A stretch of 64,000 nucleotides of DNA. Origin: Primulina eburnea. Its lineage: Eukaryota > Streptophyta > Magnoliopsida > Lamiales > Gesneriaceae. The first letter of the stretch is position 1. Every line of letters starts with the position of its first letter. The translations under genes were made by a program, and so were the position numbers. The stretch is taken from contig NC_133106.1 of NCBI RefSeq assembly GCF_022965805.1, positions 35,515,913 through 35,579,912 of the forward strand, read 5' to 3'. Positions 34,438 to 46,328 of this stretch are shown piece after piece. Under the pieces are notes generated by a model. That model was not told the origin of the DNA. It made no database searches and saw nothing but the letters and a program-made list of their open reading frames with translations.

Positions 34438-35765
34438 ATGGAGAAAAATGGAGTTCTCATGAAGTCATGCATTTTACTAACTCTCTATGCATTCTCTGCT
34501 GCCATTTGTTCTGTCCACTGTGGTAAGTCATGTTCTGTTCATTTTGGCATTTGCTCTCCGAGTCTCTTAATTTTTTACTCCAAATGTGATATGTGCCATA
34601 TATTTGTATATTGAGATGAGAAATTTTTACCTTCCATTGGAACAACACTAGCAATTTGGAATACTACTTGTTTGAAGATCTATATTTCCATTTCACCTAA
34701 TTAATCAGTTCATATTTCGACAGATGCAACCAAAACATTTCACAAATTTAGAAGTTGGAAGCACACAAGAAGTTCAAACGTTAAATCTACAAGAAAGTTT
34801 CATCAAACCAAAAGAAGGTTAGAAATGAACTTGCCTCTGGATTCGTCAAATACTGACCCTTACGTAAGTTCCCCATTCTCCTTACCACCCTATGAATCTC
34901 TTCCTCCTTTTCCCTTTCCCGAAAACACCCCTCCATTTTGTGTCTATCCCCCTCTTACCCCTCTGCCACCTTCAACAGTACCAAGCCCAGAAGGCCCAAC
35001 TTACGGACCACCTCAGAGTGGCCCAATTCCTAACCCACCTATTATTATTCCGAGCCCACCTAGTGTAGTTCCCAATCCACCCACAAATGTGCCCACTGGC
35101 CCTACTCCGACTCAACCAGTGTTTAGCCCACCTTATTACGCGCCCAGCCCTCCAAGCTACGAGCCTAGCCCACCTTATTACGAGCCCAGCCCACCCAGTT
35201 ACGAGCCTAGCCCACCCTTTATTACTCCATCCCCTTATGGATTTGTTCCAAGCCCACGTGTGTTCTTGCCACCCATAGTTTTCCCACCTCCAACCGTGCC
35301 ACCACCACCTCACATGACCCCAATCACGGCCACATGGTGCGTTGCCAAGGCTTCGGTTCCCGATCCAATCATCGAAGAGGCTATGAACTACGCTTGTGGA
35401 TCTGGAGCTGACTGTGATCAGATTCAATCAGCTGGATCTTGTTTTGAACCGAACACATTATTTGCACATGCATCGTATGCATTCAATAGCTATTGGCAAA
35501 GGACTAAGGTGGCAGGGGGAACATGTGATTTTGGAGGAACGGCAATACTTGTCACTGTTGATCCAAGTAAGTTCTCATATCGTAGTTTTTACTTTGCATA
35601 CGCAAACTAAATTTTCAGAATATCATATATCAAGCTGTGGATTCATAAAAATCTTGACGAGAAATTTCATGAGATATCAAATCTGTTCAAAAGTATCACA
35701 CTTTAGATTGAAAATGTATCATTTCTCTTGCAGGTTATGATGGCTGCCATTTTCTTTACTTATAA
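34438..35765 (+). CDS. Secreted proline-rich X8-domain (CBM43) protein
   Basis: Three exons: 34438-34522, 34724-35566 and 35734-35765, joining in phase to 319 residues. An N-terminal signal peptide (CILLTLYAFSAAICSVHC) is followed by a basic stretch (about 30-62). Next is a long Pro-rich region with SPPSYEPSPPYYEPSPP repeats resembling extensin-type wall modules. A C-terminal X8 domain (about 230-319) has six cysteines: WCVAKA, NYACG, ADC, SCFEPNT, GTCDFGG and YDGC. X8/CBM43 modules bind beta-1,3-glucan (callose) at walls and plasmodesmata. The Pro-rich segment suggests wall anchoring. No GPI signal follows the X8 domain, since the protein ends FLYL. It resembles Arabidopsis carbohydrate-binding X8 proteins with Pro-rich N-termini. 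Exact ortholog not proven. Confidence 0.92.
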
Positions 35766-36308
35766 TTTTTGAAGAAATATCAGCTGTAGTTGATGAATAA
35801 AAAGATTGAGAGTTAACGTATTCGATCGATGTTTTTCATTTGGGCAGCGATTTTGTAATATAATTTCCAATTTATTAAAGGACATATAAACATTTATTTT
35901 AGATTGTATACTACGTTTTGGTTGAGAAAGACCATATGAATGATAAAATATGACAATTTTACTCACATTTACTGCAAATTGGAGTTGAAGTATGTGGATG
36001 GCTCGATCGGAAAAGGGTACATAAAAGTAGAATAAAAACAAGATTTGAAATACATGATAAAATCTTTTATTCTATATCCCGATATTAAAACTATACAATT
36101 AAGCAAATTTGTGCATAAACCCACGAGGTATTTGCTGTGTACAAATACAAAGCTCAAGACATTCAAAATAATAAACTAAGTTCAAATCAAACAAAGAACT
36201 GCATGTGGTTCAGATTGGTGTACTGTGTACATCTTTAAGAGGAAATGCGGGATCGAGGGCACTGCAGTGATTTCGAGTAGACAAACCGAACAGCACACAT
36301 AAACCAGA
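35766..36308. other. Spacer between convergent X8 and ALIS genes
   Basis: 3'UTRs of both genes. An AATAAA signal for the X8 gene lies near 35796. No other feature. Confidence 0.5.
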
Positions 36309-39300
36309 TTAACGAGGACCTGGATTCTGATTCCATGACAAATAAGACGGATCTCCAAGTCGCCTGCATGGGATAACATATTATTGACAACAGATGCAAG
36401 AAAATAAGAAATTATTGGATTATGGATCGGTTGAGGATACAAAAGCTCTAACTTAAAAGACAAAACACTACTGATCTCGGTTTTCCAAGTGTTCTTTTTA
36501 AAAGAAAAAAAAGGCGAGGCATAGTTTTAATGTCCGTTTTTAGTGAAAGGAGTTCTTTCCCGATTTTGTCAAGGAAAAGCTGAAACCGGAGCCAAAGCCC
36601 AGAAACTAAATTTTTTATTTTTGAAAAAGTGTTTCTTGTAAACATTTTTATAGCAGCTTCTCTGTCCCAACATACTCGATGTATCGTAGCATTTGCAAAG
36701 TATGTTCATAACAAAGCTGTTCTTAGAAACCATCTTGTAGAAATGTTTTCGGATGTTCATTCATCAAGCAAAACACCACATTGGCTTGAACTATCAGGAT
36801 TCATTAATTATGGAGCGACTCGACCAAACTAGCTAAAAAGAATGCTACTTGGTCGTGGATGAAGAATAAATGGGAGTTGATAAATGAGAATACAAAGAAA
36901 AGGCAAACAAATCGTACCTTGGCTTAATTAGATAAATAAGAGCGAAAACTATGGCCAAACCAATGCACAATCCACCCACTGTGAGATACGCAATACCCAC
37001 AAAGTCATTCTTCCCTCCAAGCCAGCTCGTGGTAGAAAGAACAAGTTTCTTCTTGCCATTGAAACTGTAGGTGTTATAATAGTTACCTATTGTCACATTG
37101 ATGGTATCACCACGTTGAAGATCCACTTCTATTCTCCCATACAATTTCCTAAATGTGGGAAGGGCTGCAGTTCTCATCCAAACCATAAGGTCCTCCTGTT
37201 TATTCAACTGTTGAATGGAAACGTATTCAGATAGATAATTAGTTTTTTGTAAAGCAATTTAAAATTGAATTAGATAAAGGATGCAACTTTACTACTTGCC
37301 AATTATTGAAAGTGACAGTTAACAAAGTTATAACTGATCTAGCAACTTTACACTAAAATCTGTTGAGCTTGCACTTGACACTTCCAACCTTTTCTTTTAA
37401 TCCGATGTCGAAACTCAACATGTCAGCACAAATTCAAGAACTAGCATCCAATTGCAATTTTAATTTGCTTACACTTTGACTTGGTGTGTAATACGATTAA
37501 ATGAAAAAAAATAAAGTAAGAATATACATCTCCAAGGAAACTAAAATTCTGCATGGTTAGATTTGATACTATACTCAAAGTATCATGTAATTATGAAATG
37601 CAATGCTATAAAACGAGCAATGCCTTCTTCTAGCTACATAAGTCCTCTGCACTCTACAAGTAAGAGTAAACATGATATGTTGGCTTATAGAGCCAGAGGC
37701 TTACTGGTAATAAAGGATCAAGAGTTCGGCCACCAACTAAAGTTCCATTCTGAAAATTTTTCGGAAAGACATTTTCCCCAAATTTCCGATCCCTGTCGCT
37801 CTTCCACGAGATATTTGTCTTGTTTATGTTCAACTGCTGGTTGTTGCGAGTTAGACTGTAAGTATCATTAAACAAACTCCAGGCAATAAGACCACAAGGA
37901 ACAATTGGCCTCCCATCTACGGTTGCCTCAGGCTTACATGGATCAGTGTCCCCCTCACTGTTTATACTTCTCAACTGCTGATCACTTCGGCTCTTCACAT
38001 ATCTAAAGTTAATCAAGAGATACCAAAGAATTATAACAATTCTTGCAGGATTACAGAATTACAAGATAACAAACTACTTAAAAAGACAATTAATACAGTA
38101 AACTCTGCATTATACGTACCTACGGTGATTCTGGTAAAAACTGTCAAGTTGGTAATAAACATAAATCGGCTGCTTCATTTGCTTTGAAATCTGGTGTTGA
38201 TTGATTCATTAGTTAAAACTCACTAGTAAAGAAACCAATATGAGCGACGATGAGGCAAAGCGAATAACAAGCAAATACTGGATGGAACTCACCCTGAGAG
38301 TTCTATAGCAGGTCTTGTCTTGAGGGCCTTGAATATACCCAAGTTTGTCATTTCGGGATTCGATTGGAATGCATTCAGTTTCATATTCATTGACAATTTC
38401 AACAACCTGACAAACATAAAAGAAAGCTTAGACAGTAATAGAGCTGTGAAAGTAAAGTAGCCGATAAATGAGTCGGAGCATTCAGCATACATCTTGAGAA
38501 GCAAAGAGGGAGACAACCCCAATGGGAATGAAGACAACACCAACAAGCAAAAGTGTTGAGATCACCTGCACCAAAAAGAGCATGCAATCATTAGGATGCA
38601 TATTCTAAAAGTGGATAGTCCATATCTATATCTATATACCTATCTATATATATACTTATAAAAGTGTGTTTTCCAATTGTGAATTGGAAAAATTAGTAAA
38701 ATTATCCCTCTATATGGTTAAGCATAAGACATCACATAGATATTTTAGTACATTTATTTATATGACAGGAACATAAATAGAAAAATAACTTCTCAACTTA
38801 ATATTTATCCTCTCTCAAAACCTCCACTTAAATGACATCTATTGGTGCTTAACTTAGAATAAATTAGAGGTCAAAATCAATCAAAGTTACTTTCATTTTA
38901 ACTTAATTAACGAACTTTATTAAGCAAATGTTTCATTCAAGCTTTCCAGATCATTTATTTTTAACATATTTATAATGAAAAAATATTAAACCTCCCAAGC
39001 CTATCATATAATCAGCTCAAATTTCAAACTTGGCATGATTTTAATAGTTTCAAATACCAATCACGTGATATTCAGGCCGAATCAATTTGATCACACCCCA
39101 CACTAGAACACATAACATTTACCCATTTAGGAGTGAGAATAGGTTTGCACGCCGGAAGCTCCTGTTGTGTAAACCTAGAATCTGGAAAAAAAAAAAGACA
39201 AATTAAAATGTTCCGAACCAGTCTGTGATCATAGACATTAAATCCTTTTGCCGAATAATCATGAAAAAGGGTCGATTAACTTGTTTATGTTATCCAATGA

Positions 39301-40288
39301 TAAACAGATAAATAACGTATCAAAAGTTTCGCCGATAAGGCATTCTTTTTTTGTAGCCTATATGAAAATTAAGGCCAAATTTCAAGGGTGGTTTTCACGT
39401 GATTTCGAAAATGCAAAGCACAATTAATGTGCTATCAATACTATGTCCTTATATTGATAAGACATTAGAATACTTCATCATAGTGTTCATTTGCATATAA
39501 TAAACTCAAGCTCTGTGAGCTGCAATACACTTGCTTTGTTTCTGTGAATTGAAAACCATTCAAGGGTAACCTACAATATTTTCAAGAGAATTTAAATTCT
39601 CACTGCAAAAATTGTTCAAGAAAACTTCCATAAAATATCCCAGTAGATTCCATAGAATCTGTCAAAGAAACTTCTATCTCACCTCCTAGATATATTTCTT
39701 GCTTAGCACCAGAATAACTATTTAAAGTCAAGTGAACCATGTATGCAATCTGCTCCGTCAAACATGGAAAAACATGAATCAACAGTTGCAGTCTTACAGA
39801 TTAATTTAGCCGTATCTTTGGTTAACGATAGTCTCATTTTCTTTCTTGCATTTTATACAGTTAATTACAAATCTGAGATTTATTTTGCTTGAAAGCTAAA
39901 TAATACAGATATTAGTATTGAATATTTTATCCTTTTCTTTTATTCAAATCATGCATATACAAGTACTGAATCAAGATTCCGAATATTGCAAATGTTCATG
40001 ATACATCTAGAGTTACAAACCCAGCTGGTCCCAAAGACCTCCTGAAAATCATTTAAACAAAGATCAAGTACAAAGCAGACAACTAAGAACAGATTACACA
40101 ATCCAGCACATAAATTCCCAAAAGAATTTCCATCTGTACAAGAAGAAAATTCACGAAACGAGACTTCAAAAGTTCTAGAAGATGGGTCATAGAAAAATAC
40201 ACTTTGGTCGCCTGGTATTTCTTCTAGGACCGGTGGAATCGGCCGATCCAGATCCTCCGGCACTAGATGATGGAGTATTAGAGTTCAT
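36309..40288 (-). CDS. ALIS: ALA-interacting subunit (CDC50/LEM3 family)
   Basis: Beta-subunit of P4-ATPase phospholipid flippases. It is needed for ER exit and activity of ALA pumps. Eight exons on the minus strand: 40203-40288, 39123-39174, 38491-38565, 38293-38406, 38120-38190, 37705-38002, 36918-37207 and 36309-36363, joined in phase to 346 residues (family about 350). There is a Ser/Gly-rich N-terminus (MNSNTPSSSAGG), then RRNTRRPKFTQQELPACKP and TM1 (STLLLVGVVFIPIGVVSLFA). A large glyco-ectodomain has paired cysteines and KTNIS/NDT/NGT sequons, IVPCGLIAWSLFNDTY and KKKLVLSTTSWLGGKNDF. TM2 is YLTVGGLCIGLAIVFALIYL and the tail is RLGDPSYLSWNQNPGPR. The K-F junction across exons 1-2 is two residues shorter than the Arabidopsis form I recall (KYSKF). 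The frame is intact. Confidence 0.95.
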
Positions 40289-42168
40289 CAAGCCCGCGAT
40301 GATTTTCTTGATTCTACTTGAATCCAAAACTTACAAAAACTACAACAGGGAAAAAAAACAAGAAACCAAAGACGATCGGGAGCAAAATACAAGAGTTTTA
40401 ACAAAGAAGGACAAATATTGGAATTCCAACAGCTCCGAGAGAGAAGAACAAACAAGAACGAGGTGTTCTGTTACTTGGGTATAAATGACACGAAAGGAGG
40501 TGGTGTGGCGCGACTCAGATCGTCACGCCATTATTCTTTGACTTGGAAATGTCTCCCCGTTGTAGGCTTCACCATGGACCCAAAAAAAATATTATTTAAA
40601 TGAAAACCCTCAGAATCTTCTCTCTAGAAGCCTGCCTGGACTTGGAGGAGAAATTGGGAAAATTCGATGCTGCCCGTGCAGGCAGATCCAAGGGCCAGAA
40701 AATTTCTGGCCCATTTTATTTTATTTTTTTAAAATAATTTCATCACCCATGATCGAATCTTGACCCTTGATTGGGTGTGGGGGCAGTGCCCCCACACCCA
40801 GGATCGACTTTACCGAGAAATTGGGAGATAAATCGGCATTCCAGGTGAAAGAGGACGGAGTCAAATTTTGATTGGATTTCGACGCGTTTCGAGCTCAGAT
40901 GTAATGAAGGTACTGAAACCTGTAATATAATAAATTTATTGAATTTTAAATAAAAAATTTATTATATAAAACAAAATAAATGTCATATATATAAAAAATA
41001 AGTGTCATATACACTGTCACAGCTAAAAAAAAATTATCTTGATTAACACTATAACTTTCACGTTTGATCATAACAATTTTATTATATTGATTGAGTAGAA
41101 TTATTACTAATAAAATGAATAGAAAAATATATTTTAAAAAACATATTTATTTTATATATATCAAATTTTGAAGAATAAATAAATATTTTTAAAAAAAATC
41201 AAATTTTGTCATTTATAAGATAAATAAATTTTAATTAAAAATTTAATTATTTTTGAAAACATGTTAAAAATATTTGTATTAAGGTTATAATTAAGATAAT
41301 AATAACAATAATGATACCAATTTGTGGACAATCATTAAATTCATAATAACTTTTTTAGTTAAAAAAACATATATTATATATAAAAATATGTTTTATTTAA
41401 TATGTTAGAATAGAGTAATGAAAACTAAATATATGAAATTATGGAAATAACAAAAAACTCAAAATCATAACTAAAATTAAATAAAATGATATAACTAATG
41501 CAAATACTCAAATGTAGTTTATATTTTCAAAAAATATTATATTCATATTTGAATTTTTAAAAAAACTTAAATGACTTCTTATTTAATTGTGTATTATATA
41601 TTTCACATATGTTTTCAAACTATATGACTTGGAAGGCTGTTTTACATGAAAGAATAAGGTCTTTGACTTGGCCTAATTTCGTTATTGTGCGTCATAATGT
41701 CATATATTCTCCTGTAGGTAATAGATTTGAAACTTAGACGGTCTTCATGGCGTTCAAGTTATAATTCTGATCAAAAGTGTATATATATTGTAATATTTGT
41801 ATAAAGGATAGTTTACCTTCACGAACATTAATAAGCATTTGTTCATTAATATAGAATTTCAATCAATACATACCCTCTTGATTTATTAGACAATAAAATC
41901 TAACTTTATATCATAATATTAAAAAATATATTTAATTTAAAATATCAGAATTTATATGATACAGCATGATACTGTATCCACAAGTAATTTTGCATCGATC
42001 TCCATCGTCATTCTTTTTTTATTGTATTTATCACTGATTGCAAGGACTCACATCAGTTTATTTCATCTTATCAATGTGAAGCTACAGTGGAGAAGAAAGA
42101 AAGAGGTTCCAATTAGAAATTGTTGGATTCATATGCTTTAAACACAAGAATCTGTGTTACCGATTAAA
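40289..42168. other. Intergenic space between ALIS and OCT
   Basis: ALIS leader and promoter to about 40600, a foldback-rich repeat at 40656-40805 (separate entry), then about 1.2 kb of AT-rich DNA with no recognised gene. Confidence 0.4.
40656..40805. repeat. Foldback-rich repeat, related in inverted orientation to 59022-59176
   Basis: Shares GGGCCAGAAA...TTTCTGGCCC, GGGTGTGGGGGCAGTG and the flanking GGCAGATCCAAGGG with the sequence at 59022-59176 (opposite strand). Contains two strong inverted repeats: about 40692-40712 (10-bp arms, GGGCCAGAAA) and 40773-40799 (13-bp arms, GGGTGTGGGGGCA). Element type unknown. Confidence 0.75.
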
Positions 42169-43704
42169 CTATATATCCCTGCGTTGCTCTTCTTCCTCCA
42201 TTGTATCGCAAAATGTCCGCCCCTTGGTTTCCGGCAGCCAACTAACAAACAATCCGCACAACACAATCGTCACACCAAATACCGCATAAGAAATCAGCCC
42301 GTTGTGCTTCCCGGCCGCCACCAGTATGGGGCTGAGCACTCCACTAAGCACCACCGCCTGTCGCACCATCGACACAGCCGAGTTCCTCACGCAAGTAGGA
42401 AACAGCTCCAAAGCATAAATCAATATCACATTAGTTCCAGTGCAAGCACTGAAGAATGATACCAACTCCAGAACCATTTGAATCCCCTTCCATTTCACCA
42501 AAACGCAGGCAACACTGCAGATTCCACTCAGAACAGTTAACCCAAGAATCGAACTTTTTCTGTTCAGTTTTCCGATGAGGAAGAATGTTAAGAACGATGA
42601 CGGAAATTCCGACAAAGCATTCAGCGTCATGCCCAAGTACAAGTCAAACGACAAGTTACCGAGGCCTAATGGCATGCCGTAGTATATCATTCCTATGCCG
42701 AAGCCCACAGCCATCACCGCCGCGATCCGCCGCAGCGCCCATCCTTTGTTCAGCAACATTTTCATGGCTGAGTAAATGTCCCTTTCTTGTACTTTCTCTT
42801 CCCAGTTCACGGTTTCGTTGAAGAAGCTTTCTGTCAATCGGCCACGTTTCTTGGATCCGGCAATGCTTCTCAGAGCTTGAATAAAATTTTCCTTTCTTCC
42901 CTTGATGAAAAGCCATCTGGGAGATTCTCGAACTGCAAAATACATAATAAGAGAGTAGAAAAATGATGGAACACAGGTCCCCAGATAGATTAATCTCCAT
43001 GAATATTCTCTTAGCAAATATGCCTCAGCAGGAAGAGACAAAAACCCAAGAGCGAAGCAAACGAATCCCATTATTCCAGCGTTTCCTCTCCATTTCTTCC
43101 CAACTAATTCCGTTGAAAGAACAAGCGCACATGTTCCAATTGTGGCTCGCCCGAACCCACTTACAAATCTCAACGCCGCGTACATCCAAACGTTAGTTGA
43201 AACAGCTGCGAGCATCCCGCTTAAAGACATAACCAAAGACGACAAAACCAACATATTCTTCCGACCCAGAGTCGAATCTGCTAGCGTAGCAAGAGCGAAT
43301 CCACCTGCTAAACACCCCGTGAAGAAGGACGAGGCCGGAAGACCTATAATTATGGGATTTGCACACTCGAGGGACCATTCAGAAATGGTGGATGTGAATG
43401 CAGGGAGGTCCCATGACCAGGAATCCCTTGGAAGGTCACAAACATTAGCGTTGTTGCAAGAAGTACTGGAAGAATGTTTACAACTCCATTTCGGTTTTGC
43501 ATCTGTGAAAACACTGATGAAGGTCTGCTGTGCGTCGAAAAACCATGCAAAGGATATAAGAATTGCCTGGAGGAGTTGACTCCAACCCAAGTCGCCGATG
43601 CAGTGTTCGATTGTGTCTTCTAAGGTGAGATACTGCTGATTTCTGGGGACATCCGGTGGGCCTGCCGCCTCAGTATGTGTCAATAGTGGATTTTGATCTG
43701 TCAT
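42169..43704 (-). CDS. OCT: Organic cation/carnitine transporter (MFS, OCT type)
   Basis: Twelve-helix major facilitator of the plant OCT family, moving organic cations, carnitine or polyamines across the plasma or vacuolar membrane. Intronless, 511 residues from the ATG at 43702-43704 (MTDQNPLLTHTEAA), which aligns with the usual OCT start. The frame stays open to 43788, so 28 further residues are possible. Visible motifs are EDTIEHCIGDLGWSQ, ISFAWFFDAQQTFI (TM1), the Cys-rich loop after TM1, the MFS signature DSTLGRKNML (between TM2 and TM3), RESPRWLFIKGR, YALELFPTCVRNSAVSM and the C-terminal PETKGRTFCDTMEEEE. Resembles Arabidopsis OCT1-6. The exact member is not assigned. An inverted, decayed relative lies 2.2 kb upstream. 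Confidence 0.93.
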   Translation of the reverse strand: MTDQNPLLTHTEAAGPPDVPRNQQYLTLEDTIEHCIGDLGWSQLLQAILISFAWFFDAQQTFISVFTDAKPKWSCKHSSSTSCNNANVCDLPRDSWSWDLPAFTSTISEWSLECANPIIIGLPASSFFTGCLAGGFALATLADSTLGRKNMLVLSSLVMSLSGMLAAVSTNVWMYAALRFVSGFGRATIGTCALVLSTELVGKKWRGNAGIMGFVCFALGFLSLPAEAYLLREYSWRLIYLGTCVPSFFYSLIMYFAVRESPRWLFIKGRKENFIQALRSIAGSKKRGRLTESFFNETVNWEEKVQERDIYSAMKMLLNKGWALRRIAAVMAVGFGIGMIYYGMPLGLGNLSFDLYLGMTLNALSEFPSSFLTFFLIGKLNRKSSILGLTVLSGICSVACVLVKWKGIQMVLELVSFFSACTGTNVILIYALELFPTCVRNSAVSMVRQAVVLSGVLSPILVAAGKHNGLISYAVFGVTIVLCGLFVSWLPETKGRTFCDTMEEEEQRRDI

Positions 43705-43903
43705 CTCTGGATATATGGCCGATTCTATGTTACAGTTCATGGACTTTATAGCAACGACGACTAAACCAAACCATGACAACAGACACAACGTTATTTTTGG
43801 TGTCGTATTATATTTTTTGTCGTCAGATTCCCGTGATAATGGACAATAAGTAAAAAATTACAAATTAGTAGATTAACTAATAAAATTAAACGATAAAATA
43901 TAT
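43705..43903. other. OCT leader/promoter
   Basis: Short AT-rich region up to the tandem duplication. No core promoter motif stands out. Confidence 0.3.
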
Positions 43904-44107
43904 AGTAGAAAGCTAAAAATATAAAGAGTAGGTCTTTGTGAGACGGTCTCACGAATTTTTATCTGTGAGACGGAACAACTATACCTATTTTCAATTAAAT
44001 TAAACAGTAGAAAGCTAAAAATATAAAGAGTAGGTCTTTGTGAGACGGTCTCACGAATTTTTATCTGTGAGACGGAACAACTATACCTATTTTCAATTAA
44101 ATTAAAC
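43904..44107 (+). repeat. 102-bp tandem duplication containing half of a Mutator-like MITE
   Basis: Two near-identical 102-bp units (43904-44005 and 44006-44107). Each includes GTGAGACGGTCTCACGAATTT and CTGTGAGACGGAACAACT, one end of the MITE family plus its subterminal repeat, followed by non-element sequence. Only one end is present, so this is a truncated MITE that was later duplicated together with its flank. Confidence 0.88.
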
Positions 44108-44298
44108 AGAATTTAACACATAATCTAAGTTTAAAAAACACACAAAACTGATTTTTCAAATTAAAAATCCAATAACCGTATTTTTAGTGATTGCAAACAC
44201 TCCCTTATATATATTATAGACTTCTAAATAAAATAGGACACATATATTTATCGGCATATATTTTTTTATATATTTATATATTATGTGTATAATAATAA

Positions 44299-44671
44299 GA
44301 ATGAGTCTCATGTGAAACTGTCTCACGGATCCTAATATGTGAGACTGGGTCAATCCTACCCATATTCACAATAAAAGGTAGTTCTCTTAACATAAAAAAT
44401 AAAAGTGGGTCTCATGTGAGACCGTCTCACGGATTTTAATCTGTGAGACGGGTCAACCTTACCCATATTCACAATAAAAAGTAATACTCTTAGCATAAAA
44501 AGTAATATGCTTTCATGGATGACCCAAATTAGAGATCCGTCTAAGAAATACGATCCGTGAGACCGTCTCACACAAGTTTTTGTCAAAAAATAATACTTTT
44601 TCATGAATGACCCAAATAAGAGACCCGTCTCACAAATACGACCCGTAAGACCGTCTCACACAAGTATTTGC
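44299..44671. mobile_element. Mutator-like MITE, copy 4 (outer), interrupted by copy 5
   Basis: The outer element occupies 44299-44402 plus 44594-44671, with ATAATAATAA duplicated at 44289-44298 and 44672-44681 (9-10 bp in a low-complexity sequence). It is split by a second member of the same family. Confidence 0.82.
44403..44584. mobile_element. Mutator-like MITE, copy 5, nested in copy 4
   Basis: 182 bp with GTGAGACCGTCTCAC near both ends, flanked by AAAAAATAA at 44394-44402 and 44585-44593. Removing it and one duplication rejoins the outer copy at its expected internal sequence. Confidence 0.85.
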
Positions 44672-44713
44672 ATAATAATAAATGTTGATGTTTTTTTATA
44701 TATATTTATTTTA

Positions 44714-44895
44714 GAGTGAATCTCATGTGAGACCGTTTCACGGATCATAATTTGTGAGACGGATCAATCATATCTATATTCACAATAAAAAGTAATACTC
44801 TTAACATAAAAAGTAATATTTTTTCATGGGTAGCTCAAATAAGATATTCATCTCACAAATACGATCCATGAGACTGTCTCACACAAATTTGTGCT
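44714..44895. mobile_element. Mutator-like MITE, copy 6
   Basis: 182 bp with a perfect 9-bp duplication TTTATTTTA (44705-44713 and 44896-44904). Same orientation as copies 4 and 5. Confidence 0.9.
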
Positions 44896-45857
44896 TTTAT
44901 TTTATTCGTTTGACTAAGTTTGGGATGAAAAAAATGGGTAAAAGTTCGAGAGATAAAATATGGGATGAAACCTCTGATTGGTTGATTTATTTGTTAAGAT
45001 AAGTTAATTATCAACAATTACCAAATAAACCAATCAAATATCTTGGAACACCTTTCGTAACTCCACTTGGGCCCTCTTTAAAACGATGGATACTGACTCC
45101 CCGACACCTTGTCTCTTGACCACAAGTTTCGATTTTTTTTCTTTCTATAATATTTGGAGATAACGTAGAAGTCTACGATATCTTATTCCAATTTAATATT
45201 ATTTTTAAAATAAAATTACATTTAATTAAAATTTTGACTTATTTTATTTTTTACTTTTTAATTTACTTCATTTTTTTCATTTTTAAAAAAAATTGGTAAA
45301 ACGTTAACAACCAGTAATCGTGTTTAACATATACTAGTGATTTACAATAATTTTTCTTACAATAATTTAAAAACAAATGAAATAGCGATAATTTTGACGT
45401 TTAGTGAGTAGAAATACCAAACACTAAGAGACAACTAGTTAAAAGACATATTTGTAATTGCAATTAATTTGTGAACTCGTAGATTGGAGCAGTTAGAATC
45501 TAATTTGTTTGTATTAATATGAAATCTCTATTGTGTAAAAATGAAGAAAATATTTTCCTTTTGGTTTCATATATTAAGATGATAAAATTTGATTTCGAGC
45601 TGTTCGTATTCATCATTTGAGGAAAAAAATTGAAAACAAGACTTATAATATATTCTTTCACATATCTGGATCAGAGAGCATAAATTATTATCTGATTAAT
45701 CTAGTATCTGAAATTTTAAATTTTCAATTCTTATCGACAGATGATTATGTGTCTGTCGTAAAATTAAGCTAAAGTTTGTTTTCATATACAGTGGGAGTGG
45801 ATGGTTTGTATCTAAACTATGTAACTATCCAGACAAATGAGATTTGAAACCGAGAAC

Positions 45858-46290
45858 TCATCTCTGGTTATGTCTTTGAGCGGGGACGTTGGCCTCTCAA
45901 TTTCCAGCCTCGTTCCTTGCGTTCTTCGAAAAAGATCGATTCTCAGGTTAGCATTAGTGAGTGGAATCTACTGTGTTGCTTGTGTTTTGATGAAACAAAA
46001 GGGTGTTCAAATGGTGCTGGAATTATTATCCTTTTTCAGTGCTTGCATGGGAGCTAACGTGATATTGATCTATGCATTGGAGTTGTTTCCGACGTGTGCG
46101 AGGAGCTCGGCAATGTCGATGGCGCGGCAGGCGGGAATTCTAGGCGGGGGGCTCGGCCCGGTGCTAGTACCTGCCGGCAAGAAAACAGGATTGGATCTCA
46201 TATGGGGCGTTTGGGGTGACAATTGGGTTGTGTGTTGTTTGGCTGCCGGAAGGCGGAAACCAAGGGGCGAACGCTGCGATAGTTGAATCC
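45858..46290 (+). pseudogene. Inverted, internally deleted OCT transporter relic
   Basis: Opposite orientation to the intact OCT gene. It opens with SSLVMSLSG (OCT residues about 150 from the intact start), jumps to sequence matching ASQFPASFLAFF (about residue 360), and continues in another frame through RKRSILRLALVSGIYCVACV, VQMVLELLSFFSACMGANV and YALELFPTCARSSAMSMARQ to the C-terminal region. There the frame is lost again (WGVWGDN...). About 200 internal residues and the entire N-terminal part are missing. The open frame 45837-46286 gives 149 residues but cannot make a transporter. A TRIM retroelement starts 39 bp after it. Confidence 0.9.
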
Positions 46291-46328
46291 TATACAAAAG
46301 TAAAACTGTTATTAGTGATAATATTAAG

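Noticed and set aside
34972..35427. 151-residue minus-strand frame rich in Trp/Arg
   Set aside because: Antisense shadow of the Pro-rich X8 gene (CCN codons read as NGG).
38620..38720. Helitron-like 5' end (TATATACTTATAAAAGTGTG) in an ALIS intron
   Set aside because: Only a weak AT-rich resemblance. No 3' hairpin with CTRR end was identified.
43142..43579. 145-residue plus-strand frame over OCT
   Set aside because: Antisense of a GC-richer intronless exon, with no homology.
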